The notes: generated from the sequence alone by a model not told the origin. A stretch of 64,000 bases of DNA from an uncultured Altererythrobacter sp. (GCA_913055875.1 CAJXJY010000012.1:39779-103778); one strand, 5' to 3'. Positions 25,646-35,595 are shown, counted from the first letter of the stretch. Translations and numbers: made by a program.

Positions 25646-27508
25646 TCACCACCCGCTCGGCTTGCCTTCGTTCTGCTCGTCGAGCCATTCTTTCAGCGGG
25701 GCGAAATACTCGACCATCGCCTTGCCGCTCATCTGCCGCTCGCCGGTGAACGCCTCGAGCGCATCGGCCCAGGGCTGCGAGCCGCCCAGTTCGAGCATCG
25801 CGTTGAGGTTCTCGCCGACCTCCTCGTTGCCGTAGAACGAGCAGCGGTGCAGCGGTCCTTCCCACCCGGCCTGGTCGCACGCCGCCTTGTAGAACTGGAA
25901 CTGCAGCAGCCGCGCGAGGAAGTAGCGGGTGTAGGAGACATTGCCCGGAATGTGATACTTCGCCCCCGGATCGAATGCGTCCGCGGGGCGCTCGACCGGC
26001 GGGGTGATGCCCTGGTACTGCTCCTTCAACCCGTGCCACGCCGAATTGTATTCGGCCGGAGCGATCGAGCCGTCGAACACGCCCCAGCGCCAGCGGTCGA
26101 CCAGCAGGCCGAAGGGCAGGAAGGCGACCTTGTCCATCGCCTGGCGCAGCAGCAGGCCGATATCCTTGTCCGCGCTTGGCACGTCGGCGCGGTCGAGCAT
26201 GTCGATCTGGACGAGGTATTCGGGCGTGATCGAGAGTGCGATCATGTCGCCGATCGCCTCGTGGAACCCGTCGTTCGCACCGTTCAGATACAGCGGCGGC
26301 TGCTCCTTATAGGCGCGCTGGTAGTAATTGTGGCCGAGCTCGTGGTGGATGGTGATGAAATCGTCCGCATTGCGCTTGATGCACATCTTGATGCGGATGT
26401 CGTCCTTGTTGTCGAGATCCCACGCGCTGGCGTGGCACACCACTTCGCGATCGGCGGGCTTGGTGAACTGGCTGCGCTCCCAGAAGGTTTCGGGCAGCGG
26501 TTCGAAGCCGAGCGAGGAGAAGAACTGCTCGCCAACCCTGACCATACCGCGCTCGTCGAGACCCTTCTCCGCGATCAGCTCGGTCAGATCGTAGCCGATA
26601 TCGCCCGCGCCCTCGGGCGCGACCAGAGGGTAGATATTGCCCCATTCCTGCGCCCACATGTTTCCGAGCAGGTCGGCGCGGATCGGACCGGTGGCAGGCT
26701 GGACCTCGTCGCCGTAGTGCTCGTTCAGTTTCCAGCGGACATAGGTGTGCAGGCTGTCGTAGAGCGGCTTGACCTCCTGCCACATGCGCTCGGTCTCGGC
26801 GGCGAATTCCTCCGGCGTCATGTCGTAGCCCGAACGCCACATCGCGCCAACATCGGCGAAGCCGAGTTCCTGCGCACCCGCATTCGAGATTTCGACCAGC
26901 TCCCGGTACTCGTCCTTCATCGGCGCGCCGACATTGCTGTGCCAGCTCGCCCACATCTCGGCATATTCCTCGGGCGTGCGCTCGAGATTACCCATCTCCG
27001 CCTCGATGTCGGAGCCCGAGATCGCTTCCCCGTTCAGCGTCCCCTTGCCCGCGCCGTATTGCGAATTGAGGCTGACCGCGAGTTCGGCCGCACGCTCGGC
27101 CGAGCCCGGCGTCGTGGGAGCGGGCAGGTTGACCGAGGTGCGCATGATGTCGAGCTTGCGCGCGACGTCGGGATCGAGTCCCTCGATCTCGGCATATCTG
27201 GCCGCTTCGAGCGCGTAGCGGACGGTCTTCTCGGTCCCGACCGCGCCGATCTTCGCCGCCAGCGCGTTGGTGTCGTGGGTGATGTAGGTCGCGTTGATCC
27301 AGTCGATGCGCGCCGCTTCGACCGAGTGGGCGAACAGGTCCGCCTCCGCCGCGGCGACGAACTCCGCCGCACCTTCGGGCGTCATCGGATAGGCAAATTC
27401 GGCCTCTTCCATCGCTTCGGCGGCATGATGATCGGCGAACGCGGGGGTTGCGAGCGAGACGGCCACGGCGAGGATCGGCGCCGACAAGGCGACTGATGCG
27501 AATTTCAT
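25646..27508 (-). CDS. M2-family zinc peptidase (angiotensin-converting-enzyme-like dipeptidase)
   Basis: A 620-residue exported peptidase: signal MKFASVALSAPILAVAVSLA and onward. The catalytic zinc site is ITIHHELGHNYYQ (His389, Glu390, His393) with the third ligand in GFHEAIGDMI (Glu417). The substrate- and chloride-site-like motifs and length match bacterial M2 peptidyl-dipeptidases, which remove C-terminal dipeptides in the periplasm. Start chosen: ATG 27508 with GGAGAG upstream; the frame extends further but adds a sequence without signal character. It lies just upstream of the repeat element. Confidence 0.92.
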   Translation of the reverse strand: MKFASVALSAPILAVAVSLATPAFADHHAAEAMEEAEFAYPMTPEGAAEFVAAAEADLFAHSVEAARIDWINATYITHDTNALAAKIGAVGTEKTVRYALEAARYAEIEGLDPDVARKLDIMRTSVNLPAPTTPGSAERAAELAVSLNSQYGAGKGTLNGEAISGSDIEAEMGNLERTPEEYAEMWASWHSNVGAPMKDEYRELVEISNAGAQELGFADVGAMWRSGYDMTPEEFAAETERMWQEVKPLYDSLHTYVRWKLNEHYGDEVQPATGPIRADLLGNMWAQEWGNIYPLVAPEGAGDIGYDLTELIAEKGLDERGMVRVGEQFFSSLGFEPLPETFWERSQFTKPADREVVCHASAWDLDNKDDIRIKMCIKRNADDFITIHHELGHNYYQRAYKEQPPLYLNGANDGFHEAIGDMIALSITPEYLVQIDMLDRADVPSADKDIGLLLRQAMDKVAFLPFGLLVDRWRWGVFDGSIAPAEYNSAWHGLKEQYQGITPPVERPADAFDPGAKYHIPGNVSYTRYFLARLLQFQFYKAACDQAGWEGPLHRCSFYGNEEVGENLNAMLELGGSQPWADALEAFTGERQMSGKAMVEYFAPLKEWLDEQNEGKPSGW

Positions 27509-27575
27509 GATTTTTCTCTCTCCAGCGGAAATCCGGTTTCCATTGCTACCGGATTGCACCTGCAACCGGGCTTAA

Positions 27576-28103
27576 TCAAGCTGGCGGCTTGGAAAATCGA
27601 CGAACGGCAAGCGCGGCGAGGATGCCGAAAAAGGTTACCAGCCAGGCGACGATCTTCACCGGTCGTACCGTCGCTGCGATCCCCGCGAGCGTATCGCTGC
27701 CCTCCCGGGTCCACAACTGGATGATCTGCGAGAAGGTCTCGGCATAGTCGGTCGCGATGAACAGTATCGCCGCCCCGACCAGCATCATCCCCATACGCCG
27801 CAGCCTGGGCCGGTCGTCCTGCATGAAGGCGAGCCCCCCGTACCAGCTGCCGAGCCCGTAAACGGTGATGAACAGGATATCGCCAGCCATCGCCACCAAC
27901 GCGCGCTCGTAGAGACCCGCCGCGGTCCAGGCTTGCTGGATCGCGTCGACCCGCGCCGCAGTAGCTGCCGACTGATGATGGAGAATCCCGCCCGGCACCG
28001 CCTCGATATTGAGCGGCCAGCCGATCCATATGATGATCCCGAACAGCACAAGACCGGCGGGCCACAAGATACGGAACAGACGTTCGAAACGATTGTCAGC
28101 CAT
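27576..28103 (-). CDS. Membrane protein of unknown function
   Basis: A 175-residue protein with about four hydrophobic segments (residues 10-30, 65-92, 105-122 and 148-168) and a positive C-terminus. I do not recognise the family. Start chosen: ATG 28103, which lies inside the end of the hydrolase gene (8-bp overlap), so it is coupled to that gene. Confidence 0.65.
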   Translation of the reverse strand: MADNRFERLFRILWPAGLVLFGIIIWIGWPLNIEAVPGGILHHQSAATAARVDAIQQAWTAAGLYERALVAMAGDILFITVYGLGSWYGGLAFMQDDRPRLRRMGMMLVGAAILFIATDYAETFSQIIQLWTREGSDTLAGIAATVRPVKIVAWLVTFFGILAALAVRRFSKPPA

Positions 28104-28851
28104 TGCAAAACTCCACCAATGCATCGCCCAGCGCGCCCTCGGTGACCGAGCCCATATGCGTCCCCGGAATGGCGACATGCCGCGCGTGGGGCAACGCTGC
28201 CGCCAGCCGCTCGGCCGAACCGTTGTCGTCGTCCTCGGTGCCGCACAGCACCATGGTCGGCATCGCGATCGCGGCGAGTTCCTCGATCGAGGTGTCGTCG
28301 ATCGCCTGCAGCAGCAGCCGTGCGGCCTCGCGATCGACCTTCATCGTTTTCATGAAGCTGACCGCATAGAAGGCCGGATCGCCGTGTCTGATCTCGTCGA
28401 AGCGGTCGATCGCGTCGATGAAGAAGCCGGCGCGCCGGTTCCACCCCGCCAGCCCTTCGAGCCCCATCCCCGCCAGCACAAGCTTTCGCGGACGCAGGCC
28501 TTCGATCACCGCCCGCGCCGCCGTACGCGCACCGAGCGAGAAGCCGACGAGGTCGTAGTCGCCGAGCCCCAGCGCCTCGACCAGCGTCGCCGCATCCTTT
28601 GCCAGCACACCGGGCGGGTAGGCCTGCGGATCGTACGGCGCGGCGCTTCGCCCATGCGCGCGAAGATCCGGCATGATCGCCTCGAACCCGGCCTCCGCCA
28701 GCTTGGCCGCGTGGCCGAAGCGGATCCAGTTCATCTCCGCGCTCGAGAACAGCCCGTGGAGCAGCACGACCGGGCGGCCCTCACCTATGCGGTGTACGGC
28801 GAGTTCGACGCCGTCGAAAGAGCTGACCCGCTCGGTGGAAACCTCGCTCAC
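28096..28851 (-). CDS. Alpha/beta-hydrolase
   Basis: A 251-residue alpha/beta-hydrolase: VVLLHGLFSSAEMNW oxyanion region, nucleophile in LVGFSLGARTAARAV, the acid in VLCGTEDDDNG, and the His in IPGTHMGSVTE. The substrate is unknown. The GTG at 28851 shares GTGA with the upstream GFA gene stop, so the two are translationally coupled. Confidence 0.82.
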   Translation of the reverse strand: MSEVSTERVSSFDGVELAVHRIGEGRPVVLLHGLFSSAEMNWIRFGHAAKLAEAGFEAIMPDLRAHGRSAAPYDPQAYPPGVLAKDAATLVEALGLGDYDLVGFSLGARTAARAVIEGLRPRKLVLAGMGLEGLAGWNRRAGFFIDAIDRFDEIRHGDPAFYAVSFMKTMKVDREAARLLLQAIDDTSIEELAAIAMPTMVLCGTEDDDNGSAERLAAALPHARHVAIPGTHMGSVTEGALGDALVEFCNG

Positions 28852-29300
28852 GCCGGAGGCTCCGCGCCGGCATCCTGCCATTTCTGCACCAGCACGTCGT
28901 ATTCGTCGGTGCGGTAGCGCGGCAGGACGGCAGTATCGAGCCACGCCTCGTGCAGCGATTCGGCGCCGAAATGGTGTTTGGGGCCGAAGTCCGCCGGATC
29001 GTCGAAGCTGCCGACGGTCAGGTCCATCTTCTCGCCGTCGTCGTCGAACTGGAAGCCGAGCGGGGTGCCGCATTGCGAGCAGAACGGGCGCTTGGCGATC
29101 GGCGAGGAATGGTACCAGTCGGGCCCGCTTTCCCACACGCAATCGGCGCGCGCGAGATTGACGAAGGCGATCGACACCCCGCCCGTGGCGCGCTGGCACA
29201 TGCGGCAGTGGCACAGATAGGCCTGCGCCGGGTCGACCTGCGCGGTGTAGCGGATGCGTCCGCACTGGCAGCCGCCGCTCTTTTCGACCGTCCCGCTCAT
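28848..29300 (-). CDS. GFA (Gfa/Mss4-like) zinc-binding protein
   Basis: A 150-residue GFA-domain protein with the zinc-binding pattern GGCQCGRIRY, CHCRMCQRATGG and PFCSQCGTPLGF. The founding member is glutathione-dependent formaldehyde-activating enzyme, but most are of unknown substrate. Start chosen: ATG 29300, sharing ATGA with the stop of the isomerase gene upstream. It belongs to the tightly packed set 27576-29944. Confidence 0.88.
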   Translation of the reverse strand: MSGTVEKSGGCQCGRIRYTAQVDPAQAYLCHCRMCQRATGGVSIAFVNLARADCVWESGPDWYHSSPIAKRPFCSQCGTPLGFQFDDDGEKMDLTVGSFDDPADFGPKHHFGAESLHEAWLDTAVLPRYRTDEYDVLVQKWQDAGAEPPA

Positions 29301-29944
29301 CGCTTCTCCAGTCCCTTCTGCTCCATCCGCCATTTCGCCATGGCGATCCGGTCCTGTCCGAAGAACGGCTCGCCCTCGAACACCAGCGTCGGCACGCCCC
29401 AGTGCCCGGCATCCTCGAGCGCCTGCTGGTTGGCGGCGATTTCGGCGTCGAGTTCTTCACCCCGTGCCGCCACTTCCGCATCGACCTCGGCGAGGTCGAG
29501 CCCGGCGCGCGCGGCGGCACCGGCGAGGTGGTCGCCGTCGTTCCAGCCGTCGGCCCCGCCCCAGATCAGCGGTGCGACCTCGGCGGCGAATGCGAGGCCC
29601 TTGCCGCGCCGCGCCGCCGCCTGCCCGAGCCGGGTGATGCGGCGGATATGGGGCTGTTCCGCGGCGATCTCGCGCGTCGCCATATCCTGCACGATCGGAT
29701 CGGGCCGCGGCGGGCCGAACGCAATACCCTCGAACTGCGCCACGCGCATCACGTCGAGCAGCGTATACCGCAGCCAGTTGGGGTGGTTGCGCTCGAAGAA
29801 ATCGGGCTGGCGGATGGCAAGCGGATAGACGGGGCGCAGCGCGATAGCGAGATCGTGCGTCTCCGTCAGTTCGCGATAGCGCCCGATCGCCAGCGCGCTG
29901 TAGGGCGAGCGGAAGCTGAAATAGAGATCGGCAGTCAGGGTCAT
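29297..29944 (-). CDS. 2-hydroxychromene-2-carboxylate isomerase-like DsbA-fold protein
   Basis: A 215-residue kappa-class GST/DsbA-fold protein. SFRSPYSAL is the glutathione-site motif of 2-hydroxychromene-2-carboxylate isomerases, and the C-terminal GHWGVPTLVFEGEPFFGQDRI is typical. The usual CxxC is absent (SPYS at the site). The best studied members isomerise a naphthalene-pathway intermediate using glutathione, but many act elsewhere. It starts the set with GFA and hydrolase. The substrate here is not visible. Confidence 0.83.
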   Translation of the reverse strand: MTLTADLYFSFRSPYSALAIGRYRELTETHDLAIALRPVYPLAIRQPDFFERNHPNWLRYTLLDVMRVAQFEGIAFGPPRPDPIVQDMATREIAAEQPHIRRITRLGQAAARRGKGLAFAAEVAPLIWGGADGWNDGDHLAGAAARAGLDLAEVDAEVAARGEELDAEIAANQQALEDAGHWGVPTLVFEGEPFFGQDRIAMAKWRMEQKGLEKR

Positions 29945-29963
29945 CGCCGCCTTGTCGCGCGGA

Positions 29964-30524
29964 TCAGCGGAAGATGCAATTCGTCCCCGCCCAGAGGCGC
30001 TCGACGCCATCTTCGCCGAACAGGCCCGATATGTCGCCGACCATGAACTCCTCGCCCAGCGTGCTCTGCAGGATCGGCTCGTAGCCGCGCACGGCGGCCA
30101 CCTGCCCGCGTGGCGAGCCGATCGTCAGACCGTCGCCGGTCGCTATGTCGCTCTCGCCGTCGAGCGACCATCCGACGAACGCATCGTCCTGGAAATTGGC
30201 CGTAAACGCCCCGTAGCGGCTAAATTCGATCGGCCCGGCGCCGCACTCGTCGTTGGCCGATTTCTCCGCTGCCGCATCTAAGGCAGCCGACAGCGCGGTA
30301 TCGATTTCCGCACGCGACGCCCCGAACGCGATCGCGATGCTGCTCCCGCTGCCCGTCCAGCCGATACCGGACCCGCTCACCTGTAACGACATGCCGTCGG
30401 GTTGCGGCGGGGCCGCCGACGTTCCGTTTTCGACGAGCTCGGGCGCTTCCGCAGGAAACGCGGCTTCCTGCGAGCCGCAGGCCGCAGCGAGCAGACAGGC
30501 AAATCCCGCGACGAGCGCCCGCAT
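29964..30524 (-). CDS. Lipoprotein of unknown function
   Basis: A 186-residue lipoprotein (MRALVAGFACLLAAACGSQ, lipobox LAAC) with a low-complexity linker and a globular part that includes a GDGLTIGSPRGQVAA motif. I do not recognise its function. Start chosen: ATG 30524, 4 bp from the asd stop, so it follows asd in one transcript. The upstream frame lacks signal-peptide character. Confidence 0.65.
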   Translation of the reverse strand: MRALVAGFACLLAAACGSQEAAFPAEAPELVENGTSAAPPQPDGMSLQVSGSGIGWTGSGSSIAIAFGASRAEIDTALSAALDAAAEKSANDECGAGPIEFSRYGAFTANFQDDAFVGWSLDGESDIATGDGLTIGSPRGQVAAVRGYEPILQSTLGEEFMVGDISGLFGEDGVERLWAGTNCIFR

Positions 30525-30528
30525 TGCC

Positions 30529-31554
30529 CTACCCCTTCTTGAGGTGCTTGCGCCCCAGCAGTTCGGCGATCTGGACCGCGTTGAGCGCGGCGCCCTTGCG
30601 CAGATTGTCGGAGACACACCACAGCGTCAGCCCGTTCTCCACCGTGGGGTCCTCGCGTACGCGGCTGATATAGGTCGCGCCGTCGCCCGCGCTTTCGACC
30701 GGCGTAACGTATCCGCCGTCCTCGCGCTTGTCGACGAGCATGCAACCTGGCGCCTCGCGCAGGATCTCCTGCGCCTGGCTTGCCGAGATTTCCTTCTCGA
30801 ACTCGATATTGACCGCTTCCGAATGGCCGACGAACACCGGCACGCGCACGCAGGTCGCGTTCAGTTTGATCTTCGGGTCGAGGATCTTCTTGGTCTCGAC
30901 GACCATCTTCCACTCTTCCTTGGTCGAGCCGTCGTCGAGGAAGCTGTCGATATGCGGGATCACGTTGAAGGCGATCTGCTTGGTGAACTTCTCCGCCTCG
31001 ACCGGATCGCCGACGAAGATCGCGCGGCTCTGGTTGAACAGCTCGTCCATGCCCGCCTTGCCCGCGCCCGAGACCGACTGGTAGGTGCTCACCACCACGC
31101 GTTTGATCGTGGCCGCATCGTGCAGCGGCTTGAGCGCTACCACCAACTGCGCGGTCGAGCAGTTGGGATTGGCGATGATGTTGCGCGCCTTGTAGCCGTC
31201 GATCGCGTCGGGATTGACCTCGGGCACGATCAGCGGGACGTCGGGCTCCATCCGGAACAGCGAGGAATTGTCGATCACCACGCAGCCCGCCTTGGCCGCC
31301 TTGGGCGCGTATTCCTTCGCCGGGCCGGACCCGGCTGCGAACAGCGCGATATCCCAACCGGAAAAGTCGAAATGCTCGATATTCCTGCACTTCAGCATCT
31401 TGCCGCTGTCACCGAACTCGACCTCGACCCCTTGCGAGCGCGACGAGGCGACCGCCGCGACCTCGTCGCAGGGGAACTCGCGTTCGGCGAGGATCGCCAT
31501 CATCTCGCGCCCGACATTGCCGGTCGCGCCGACCACTGCCACCCGGTAACCCAA
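30529..31554 (-). CDS. asd: Aspartate-semialdehyde dehydrogenase
   Basis: A 341-residue Asd. It has the NADP-binding VVGATGNVGREM, the catalytic Cys in ANPNCSTAQLV, QSVSGAGKAGMDEL, RVPVFVGHSEAVN with the catalytic His, and the C-terminal NLRKGAALNAVQIAE. It reduces aspartyl phosphate to the semialdehyde for lysine, threonine, methionine and diaminopimelate synthesis. Length is standard. The lipoprotein gene follows 4 bp downstream. Confidence 0.96.
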   Translation of the reverse strand: MGYRVAVVGATGNVGREMMAILAEREFPCDEVAAVASSRSQGVEVEFGDSGKMLKCRNIEHFDFSGWDIALFAAGSGPAKEYAPKAAKAGCVVIDNSSLFRMEPDVPLIVPEVNPDAIDGYKARNIIANPNCSTAQLVVALKPLHDAATIKRVVVSTYQSVSGAGKAGMDELFNQSRAIFVGDPVEAEKFTKQIAFNVIPHIDSFLDDGSTKEEWKMVVETKKILDPKIKLNATCVRVPVFVGHSEAVNIEFEKEISASQAQEILREAPGCMLVDKREDGGYVTPVESAGDGATYISRVREDPTVENGLTLWCVSDNLRKGAALNAVQIAELLGRKHLKKG

Positions 31555-31645
31555 TTCAGCTTCTCCGTATCTTGCTGGGCGCCCGCTCTAGACGAGTACG
31601 GGCCAAGTGCAATGTGGCGTTTGCCTGCAGACGCGCAACCTGCGC

Positions 31646-32830
31646 TTACACCGCGCCCGCGAGATGCAGCGCCAGCAACGCGGCCGCGCCCACCGCTCCG
31701 GCCGCGCCAGCATAGGCGATCGCGGGATGGGCCACATCCTTGCGCACCGCGATGATGTTGACCGTCGCGAACACGCCGAGGAAGACAAAGCTCGCGCCCT
31801 GGACTAGCTGGCTGAGTCCGCCGAACAGCGCCAGCAGTGCGGCAACCCCCGAAATCAGCACCACGCCGAGCCACGGCACCCCCGCCCCGTCGGTCCGTGC
31901 GAACCATGGCGGCATCTCGTTCTCGTCGGCAGCCTCCTTGCCCAGCCGCGCGGTCGAGAAGATCGTCGCGTTGATCGCCGAGGCGGTCGAGAACACCGCA
32001 GCGATGGTCACCGCGATGAAGCCCGCCGTCCCCGCCGCCGCGCGCCCGGCATCGGCGAGCGCGATTTCCTTCTTGGCGATGATCGCATCCGCCCCGACCA
32101 GCATCGCCGTGCCCAGCGCGACGAGCACGTAGACCACGATCGTCGCCGCGATCGCCCACAGCATCGCCTTGCCGATCTGCGCCTTGCCGTCCTCCATATC
32201 GTCGTAATCGTAGGCTAGCAGCTGGAAGCCCTCATAGGCCATGAAGACCGTCGCCGCGCCGACGATCGCGCCGGTGAGGCCCGAACCCGCCGCCTGCTGC
32301 GAGGCCAGCTGGTCCGGCGCCCAGCGCGCCAGACCGATCACCGCCAGCGCGAGCAGGATCGCGAGCTTGCCCCACACCGCGACGATCTCGACCGCCGAGC
32401 TCTCGCCCACGCCCATCAGGTTGACGCCTGCAAGCACCGTGATCGCCGCCAGCGCCGCGGCCTGCGGCAGCCAGCCGGGTCCGCCGACCGCATGCGCGAG
32501 ATAGGCGCCGAAGGTGTAGGCATAGACCGCGACGGTCAGCGTGTAGCCCACCATTAGCGTCCAAGCGACGATCCGCGCGGCCCGCTCGGCCCCCAGCGCG
32601 CGCAGGAAGGCGAAGGCGCCGCCCGCGCAATCGAGCTGCTGCGTCAGCCGGGCGTAGCTGTAGCCGGTCGCGAGCGCGATCAGCCCGCCGATGACGAAAC
32701 TCAGCCACGCCCATTCGCCCGCGACCGAAATGACCACGCCGAGCGTCGCGAAAATGCCGCCGCCGATCATCCCGCCGACGGCCATCGACCACGAGGCGTT
32801 GAAGCTGAGCGACTGCGGCTTGTCGGCCAT
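31646..32830 (-). CDS. APC-superfamily amino acid permease
   Basis: A 394-residue multi-pass transporter. The N-terminal SMAVGGMIGGGIFATLGVVIS is the APC-family substrate-site helix (GxGxG-type), GLIALATGYSYARL is helix 2, and CAGGAFAFLRAL and YEGFQLLAYDYDD are family blocks. About 11 helices are predicted by eye. The substrate is probably an amino acid or amine. It lies 17 bp downstream of the S9 peptidase, suggesting peptide breakdown coupled to uptake (inference). Confidence 0.85.
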   Translation of the reverse strand: MADKPQSLSFNASWSMAVGGMIGGGIFATLGVVISVAGEWAWLSFVIGGLIALATGYSYARLTQQLDCAGGAFAFLRALGAERAARIVAWTLMVGYTLTVAVYAYTFGAYLAHAVGGPGWLPQAAALAAITVLAGVNLMGVGESSAVEIVAVWGKLAILLALAVIGLARWAPDQLASQQAAGSGLTGAIVGAATVFMAYEGFQLLAYDYDDMEDGKAQIGKAMLWAIAATIVVYVLVALGTAMLVGADAIIAKKEIALADAGRAAAGTAGFIAVTIAAVFSTASAINATIFSTARLGKEAADENEMPPWFARTDGAGVPWLGVVLISGVAALLALFGGLSQLVQGASFVFLGVFATVNIIAVRKDVAHPAIAYAGAAGAVGAAALLALHLAGAV

Positions 32831-32847
32831 CGCGGAACCGCGACCCG

Positions 32848-35085
32848 CTAGTCCGCCGGCGGCACGACGCCGTGCCGTTCGAGGAAGCGGAACACCGTGT
32901 TGTAGCGGTGCGGGCTGATCTTCTCGCCCGATACGCGGTGCGTGTAGCCGGGATAGAGCATCATCTCGAACGGCACGTTGTTCTCCTGCAGCGCGGCGAT
33001 CAGTTCGGAGGAATTCTCGAACACCACATTGTCGTCCGCCATGCCATGGATCAGCAGCAGCGGATCGGCGATTGCGGTCGCGTCGGGAACCGCGCTGGCC
33101 TCCTCGTAGGCCTCGGGGACCAGCCGCGGATCGCCCATGTAGCGCTCGGTGTAATGCGTGTCGTAGAGTTCCCACCGGGTCACCGGCGCCCCCGCGATCC
33201 CGGCGGCATAAAGGCCCGGATCGGCCTGCAACTGCTTGAGCGTCATATAGCCGCCGTAGGACCAGCCATCGATCGCGATCTTGTCCGGGTCGACGAAATC
33301 GAGCGTCCTGAGGAATTCGGCGCCAGCCTTCTGGTCGCGCACCTCGACCCCGCCCATCGCGCGGTAGATCGGCGCTTCGAAATCGACCCCGCGATTGGCG
33401 CTGCCGCGATTGTCGAGCTCGAACCAGATATAGCCCCTGTCGACGATCGCCTGTTCGAGCGCCCCACCCCAGCCGCGATCGACCACCTGCGCGTGCGGCC
33501 CGCCATAATGGTAGAAATAGACCGGGTAGCGCTTGCCCGGCTTCATCTCGGGCTTGATCATACGGTAGTGCAGCGCGGTACCGTCCTCGGCGCGGATGGT
33601 GCCGAATTCGGGCGCGACGTGGCTCGCGAGATAGGCCGCGTAAGGATGGTCGGCATCGAGCGCGTTCTGCTCGACCCAGGCGATGCGCTGGCCGTCGGTA
33701 TCGGCGAGATAGCTCTGCGGCGGCTGGCTCGGCGAGGAGCGGGTGATCAGCAGCGTCCGCGCATCCTTGTCCATCACCGCGGCATTGGTGAAACCCGGCT
33801 CGGTCAGCATCCGGATCCGGCTCGAACGCCTGGGCGTCAGGTCGAGTTCGTAGATGTGCTTTTCGAGCACCTCGGAGACCGCCTGGTAATAGACCCTGCC
33901 GCGCTGCTGGTCGACGCCGACCAGTTCGGTGACGGGTTCCTCGCCGAAGGTCAGCTGCTCCCACTCGCCCTCCGCAAAACGGTAGAAATTGCCGTAGCCG
34001 TCGCGTTCGGACCACCACAGCAGGCTGCCGTCCTTGAGGAATTTGTAATTGTCGGTGAGGTTGATCCAGTACTCCTCGCGCGCGGCGCGTTCGGTGAACA
34101 GCACTTCGCTGGCACCCGTGGCCGGATCGACCTCGAGCATGTCGAGCACGGTCTGCTCGCGGTTCTGCCGCTGGACATAAAGCGCGCTGCCGTCGGGCGC
34201 CCAGTCGACCCGCGGGATGTAGATGTCGGTTTCCGGGCCGAGGTCGACTTTCACGCGGTCGCCCCCGTCGGAATCCATCACGTACAGTTCGACGATCGCA
34301 TTGTCGCTGCCCGCGACCGGATAGCGCTGGTCGAACACCTTCGTCCCGGTCGCACCGATCGCCGCGCGAGTGACTATTCCTACGCCACTCTCGTCGGTCA
34401 TCTGGACCGCGATGCGGCTATCGTCCGGGCTCCACCAATAGCCGGTCAGCCGGCCCATTTCCTCCTGCGCGACGAACTCTGCTTCGCCCCAGCGGATCTC
34501 GTTGTCGCCCGTTTCCGGCGTGATCGGAACCGCGGAACCGCCGACCGCGCCGACCCACAGGGCGCGTTCGCGCACAAAGGAGAGGTATTTGCCCGTCTCG
34601 CTCAGCGCGGGGTTGAGCTCGCTTTCCTCGGTATCGGTCAGCCGGACGACCTCGCCCCCCAGCCGCGCGAGGTAGAGATCGCCGTCGAGCGGCACCAGCA
34701 GACCGCTCCCGTCGGCGGCCCAGTGATAGTCGACGATGCCCTTGAGATTGCCGACCCGCGCGCGCTCGCGCTGCATCTTCTCGTCTTCGCTCAGCTCGCG
34801 CCCGGTGCCGAGCTTCTCGCTGTCGACCAGCATCGCCCATTCGCCGCTTTCGCGGTCGTAGGCCCACAGATCGTAGCGCTCCTTTTCATCCGCGCGGTTG
34901 CGCAACAGCGTGAGATAGCGCCCGTCGGGCGAGAGCTTGGCTTTGCGCGGCGTCGGCCCGTCGAGCGAGGGGCTGGCGAAGACGCGTTCGAAGGTAAGTT
35001 CGGGCGCGGGTGTCACCGGTTCCTCCTCCGCCATTGCGGGCGTTGCGATCGTGAAGACGGCAAGGGCAACAAGCAGGTGGCGCAT
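32848..35085 (-). CDS. S9-family dipeptidyl peptidase IV-like protein, exported
   Basis: A 745-residue serine peptidase: signal MRHLLVALAVFTIATPAMA, an N-terminal DPPIV propeller (residues about 30-480, repeated PDGRYLTLL/DDSRIAVQ strands), then the alpha/beta hydrolase. The catalytic Ser is in IDGWSYGGYM (Ser609), the Asp in HGMADDNVVF (about 684) and the His in YPGYTHRV (His716). DPPIV enzymes remove dipeptides, often X-Pro. Start chosen: ATG 35085; GGAGAGG within the sequence before it is a good RBS, while the upstream ATG at 35106 has none. Operon with the permease. Confidence 0.92.
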   Translation of the reverse strand: MRHLLVALAVFTIATPAMAEEEPVTPAPELTFERVFASPSLDGPTPRKAKLSPDGRYLTLLRNRADEKERYDLWAYDRESGEWAMLVDSEKLGTGRELSEDEKMQRERARVGNLKGIVDYHWAADGSGLLVPLDGDLYLARLGGEVVRLTDTEESELNPALSETGKYLSFVRERALWVGAVGGSAVPITPETGDNEIRWGEAEFVAQEEMGRLTGYWWSPDDSRIAVQMTDESGVGIVTRAAIGATGTKVFDQRYPVAGSDNAIVELYVMDSDGGDRVKVDLGPETDIYIPRVDWAPDGSALYVQRQNREQTVLDMLEVDPATGASEVLFTERAAREEYWINLTDNYKFLKDGSLLWWSERDGYGNFYRFAEGEWEQLTFGEEPVTELVGVDQQRGRVYYQAVSEVLEKHIYELDLTPRRSSRIRMLTEPGFTNAAVMDKDARTLLITRSSPSQPPQSYLADTDGQRIAWVEQNALDADHPYAAYLASHVAPEFGTIRAEDGTALHYRMIKPEMKPGKRYPVYFYHYGGPHAQVVDRGWGGALEQAIVDRGYIWFELDNRGSANRGVDFEAPIYRAMGGVEVRDQKAGAEFLRTLDFVDPDKIAIDGWSYGGYMTLKQLQADPGLYAAGIAGAPVTRWELYDTHYTERYMGDPRLVPEAYEEASAVPDATAIADPLLLIHGMADDNVVFENSSELIAALQENNVPFEMMLYPGYTHRVSGEKISPHRYNTVFRFLERHGVVPPAD

Positions 35086-35149
35086 TTCAAGCAAAAACCT
35101 CTCCATTCAGGAGATAACAGCCTAGGGACCGGACCTGTTACTGGCAACG

Positions 35150-35181
35150 AAAAGGGCGCCCGCGGCCTGGCCGGGGCGCCC
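35150..35181 (-). terminator. Rho-independent terminator after rplS (minus strand)
   Basis: On the minus strand the 8-base arms GGGCGCCC (35174-35181 pairing with 35154-35161) form a hairpin followed by TTTT (35153-35150). It sits about 30 bp after the rplS stop and would end the trmD-rplS transcript before the S9 gene. Confidence 0.75.
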
Positions 35182-35211
35182 ATTCGAATTTCTGGCATTC
35201 GAAGGTAAGGC

Positions 35212-35583
35212 TCAGCTTTCCTTCGGCGCGTTCTCGCGGCGTTCGGCGATGCGCGCGCGCTTGCCGGTGCGGCCGCGCAGGTAATAGAGCTTCGCCCGGC
35301 GCACCACGCCGCGGCGCACCACGGTGATGCTGTCCACGATCGGCGAATAGAGCGGGAAGACGCGCTCGACGCCCTCGCCGAAGCTGATCTTGCGGACGGT
35401 GAAATTGCTGCCCATGCCGCGGTTGGAGCGCGCAATCACGACGCCTTCGAAGTTCTGCACGCGCTCGCGCGTACCTTCGACGACCTTCACGCCGACGCGC
35501 ACCGTGTCGCCGGCGCGGAATTCGGGAACGTCCTTCCCGAGGTTCTCGATGGCTTCCGCCTCGATCTGCTGAATCAGGTTCAT
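35212..35583 (-). CDS. rplS: 50S ribosomal protein L19
   Basis: A 123-residue L19: [65 protein letters not shown] and [19 protein letters not shown], typical of the family. It sits at the 30S-50S interface. It follows trmD by 12 bp, as in the standard rpsP-rimM-trmD-rplS operon. Confidence 0.97.
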   Translation of the reverse strand: MNLIQQIEAEAIENLGKDVPEFRAGDTVRVGVKVVEGTRERVQNFEGVVIARSNRGMGSNFTVRKISFGEGVERVFPLYSPIVDSITVVRRGVVRRAKLYYLRGRTGKRARIAERRENAPKES

Positions 35584-35595
35584 TGACCCAAGTCC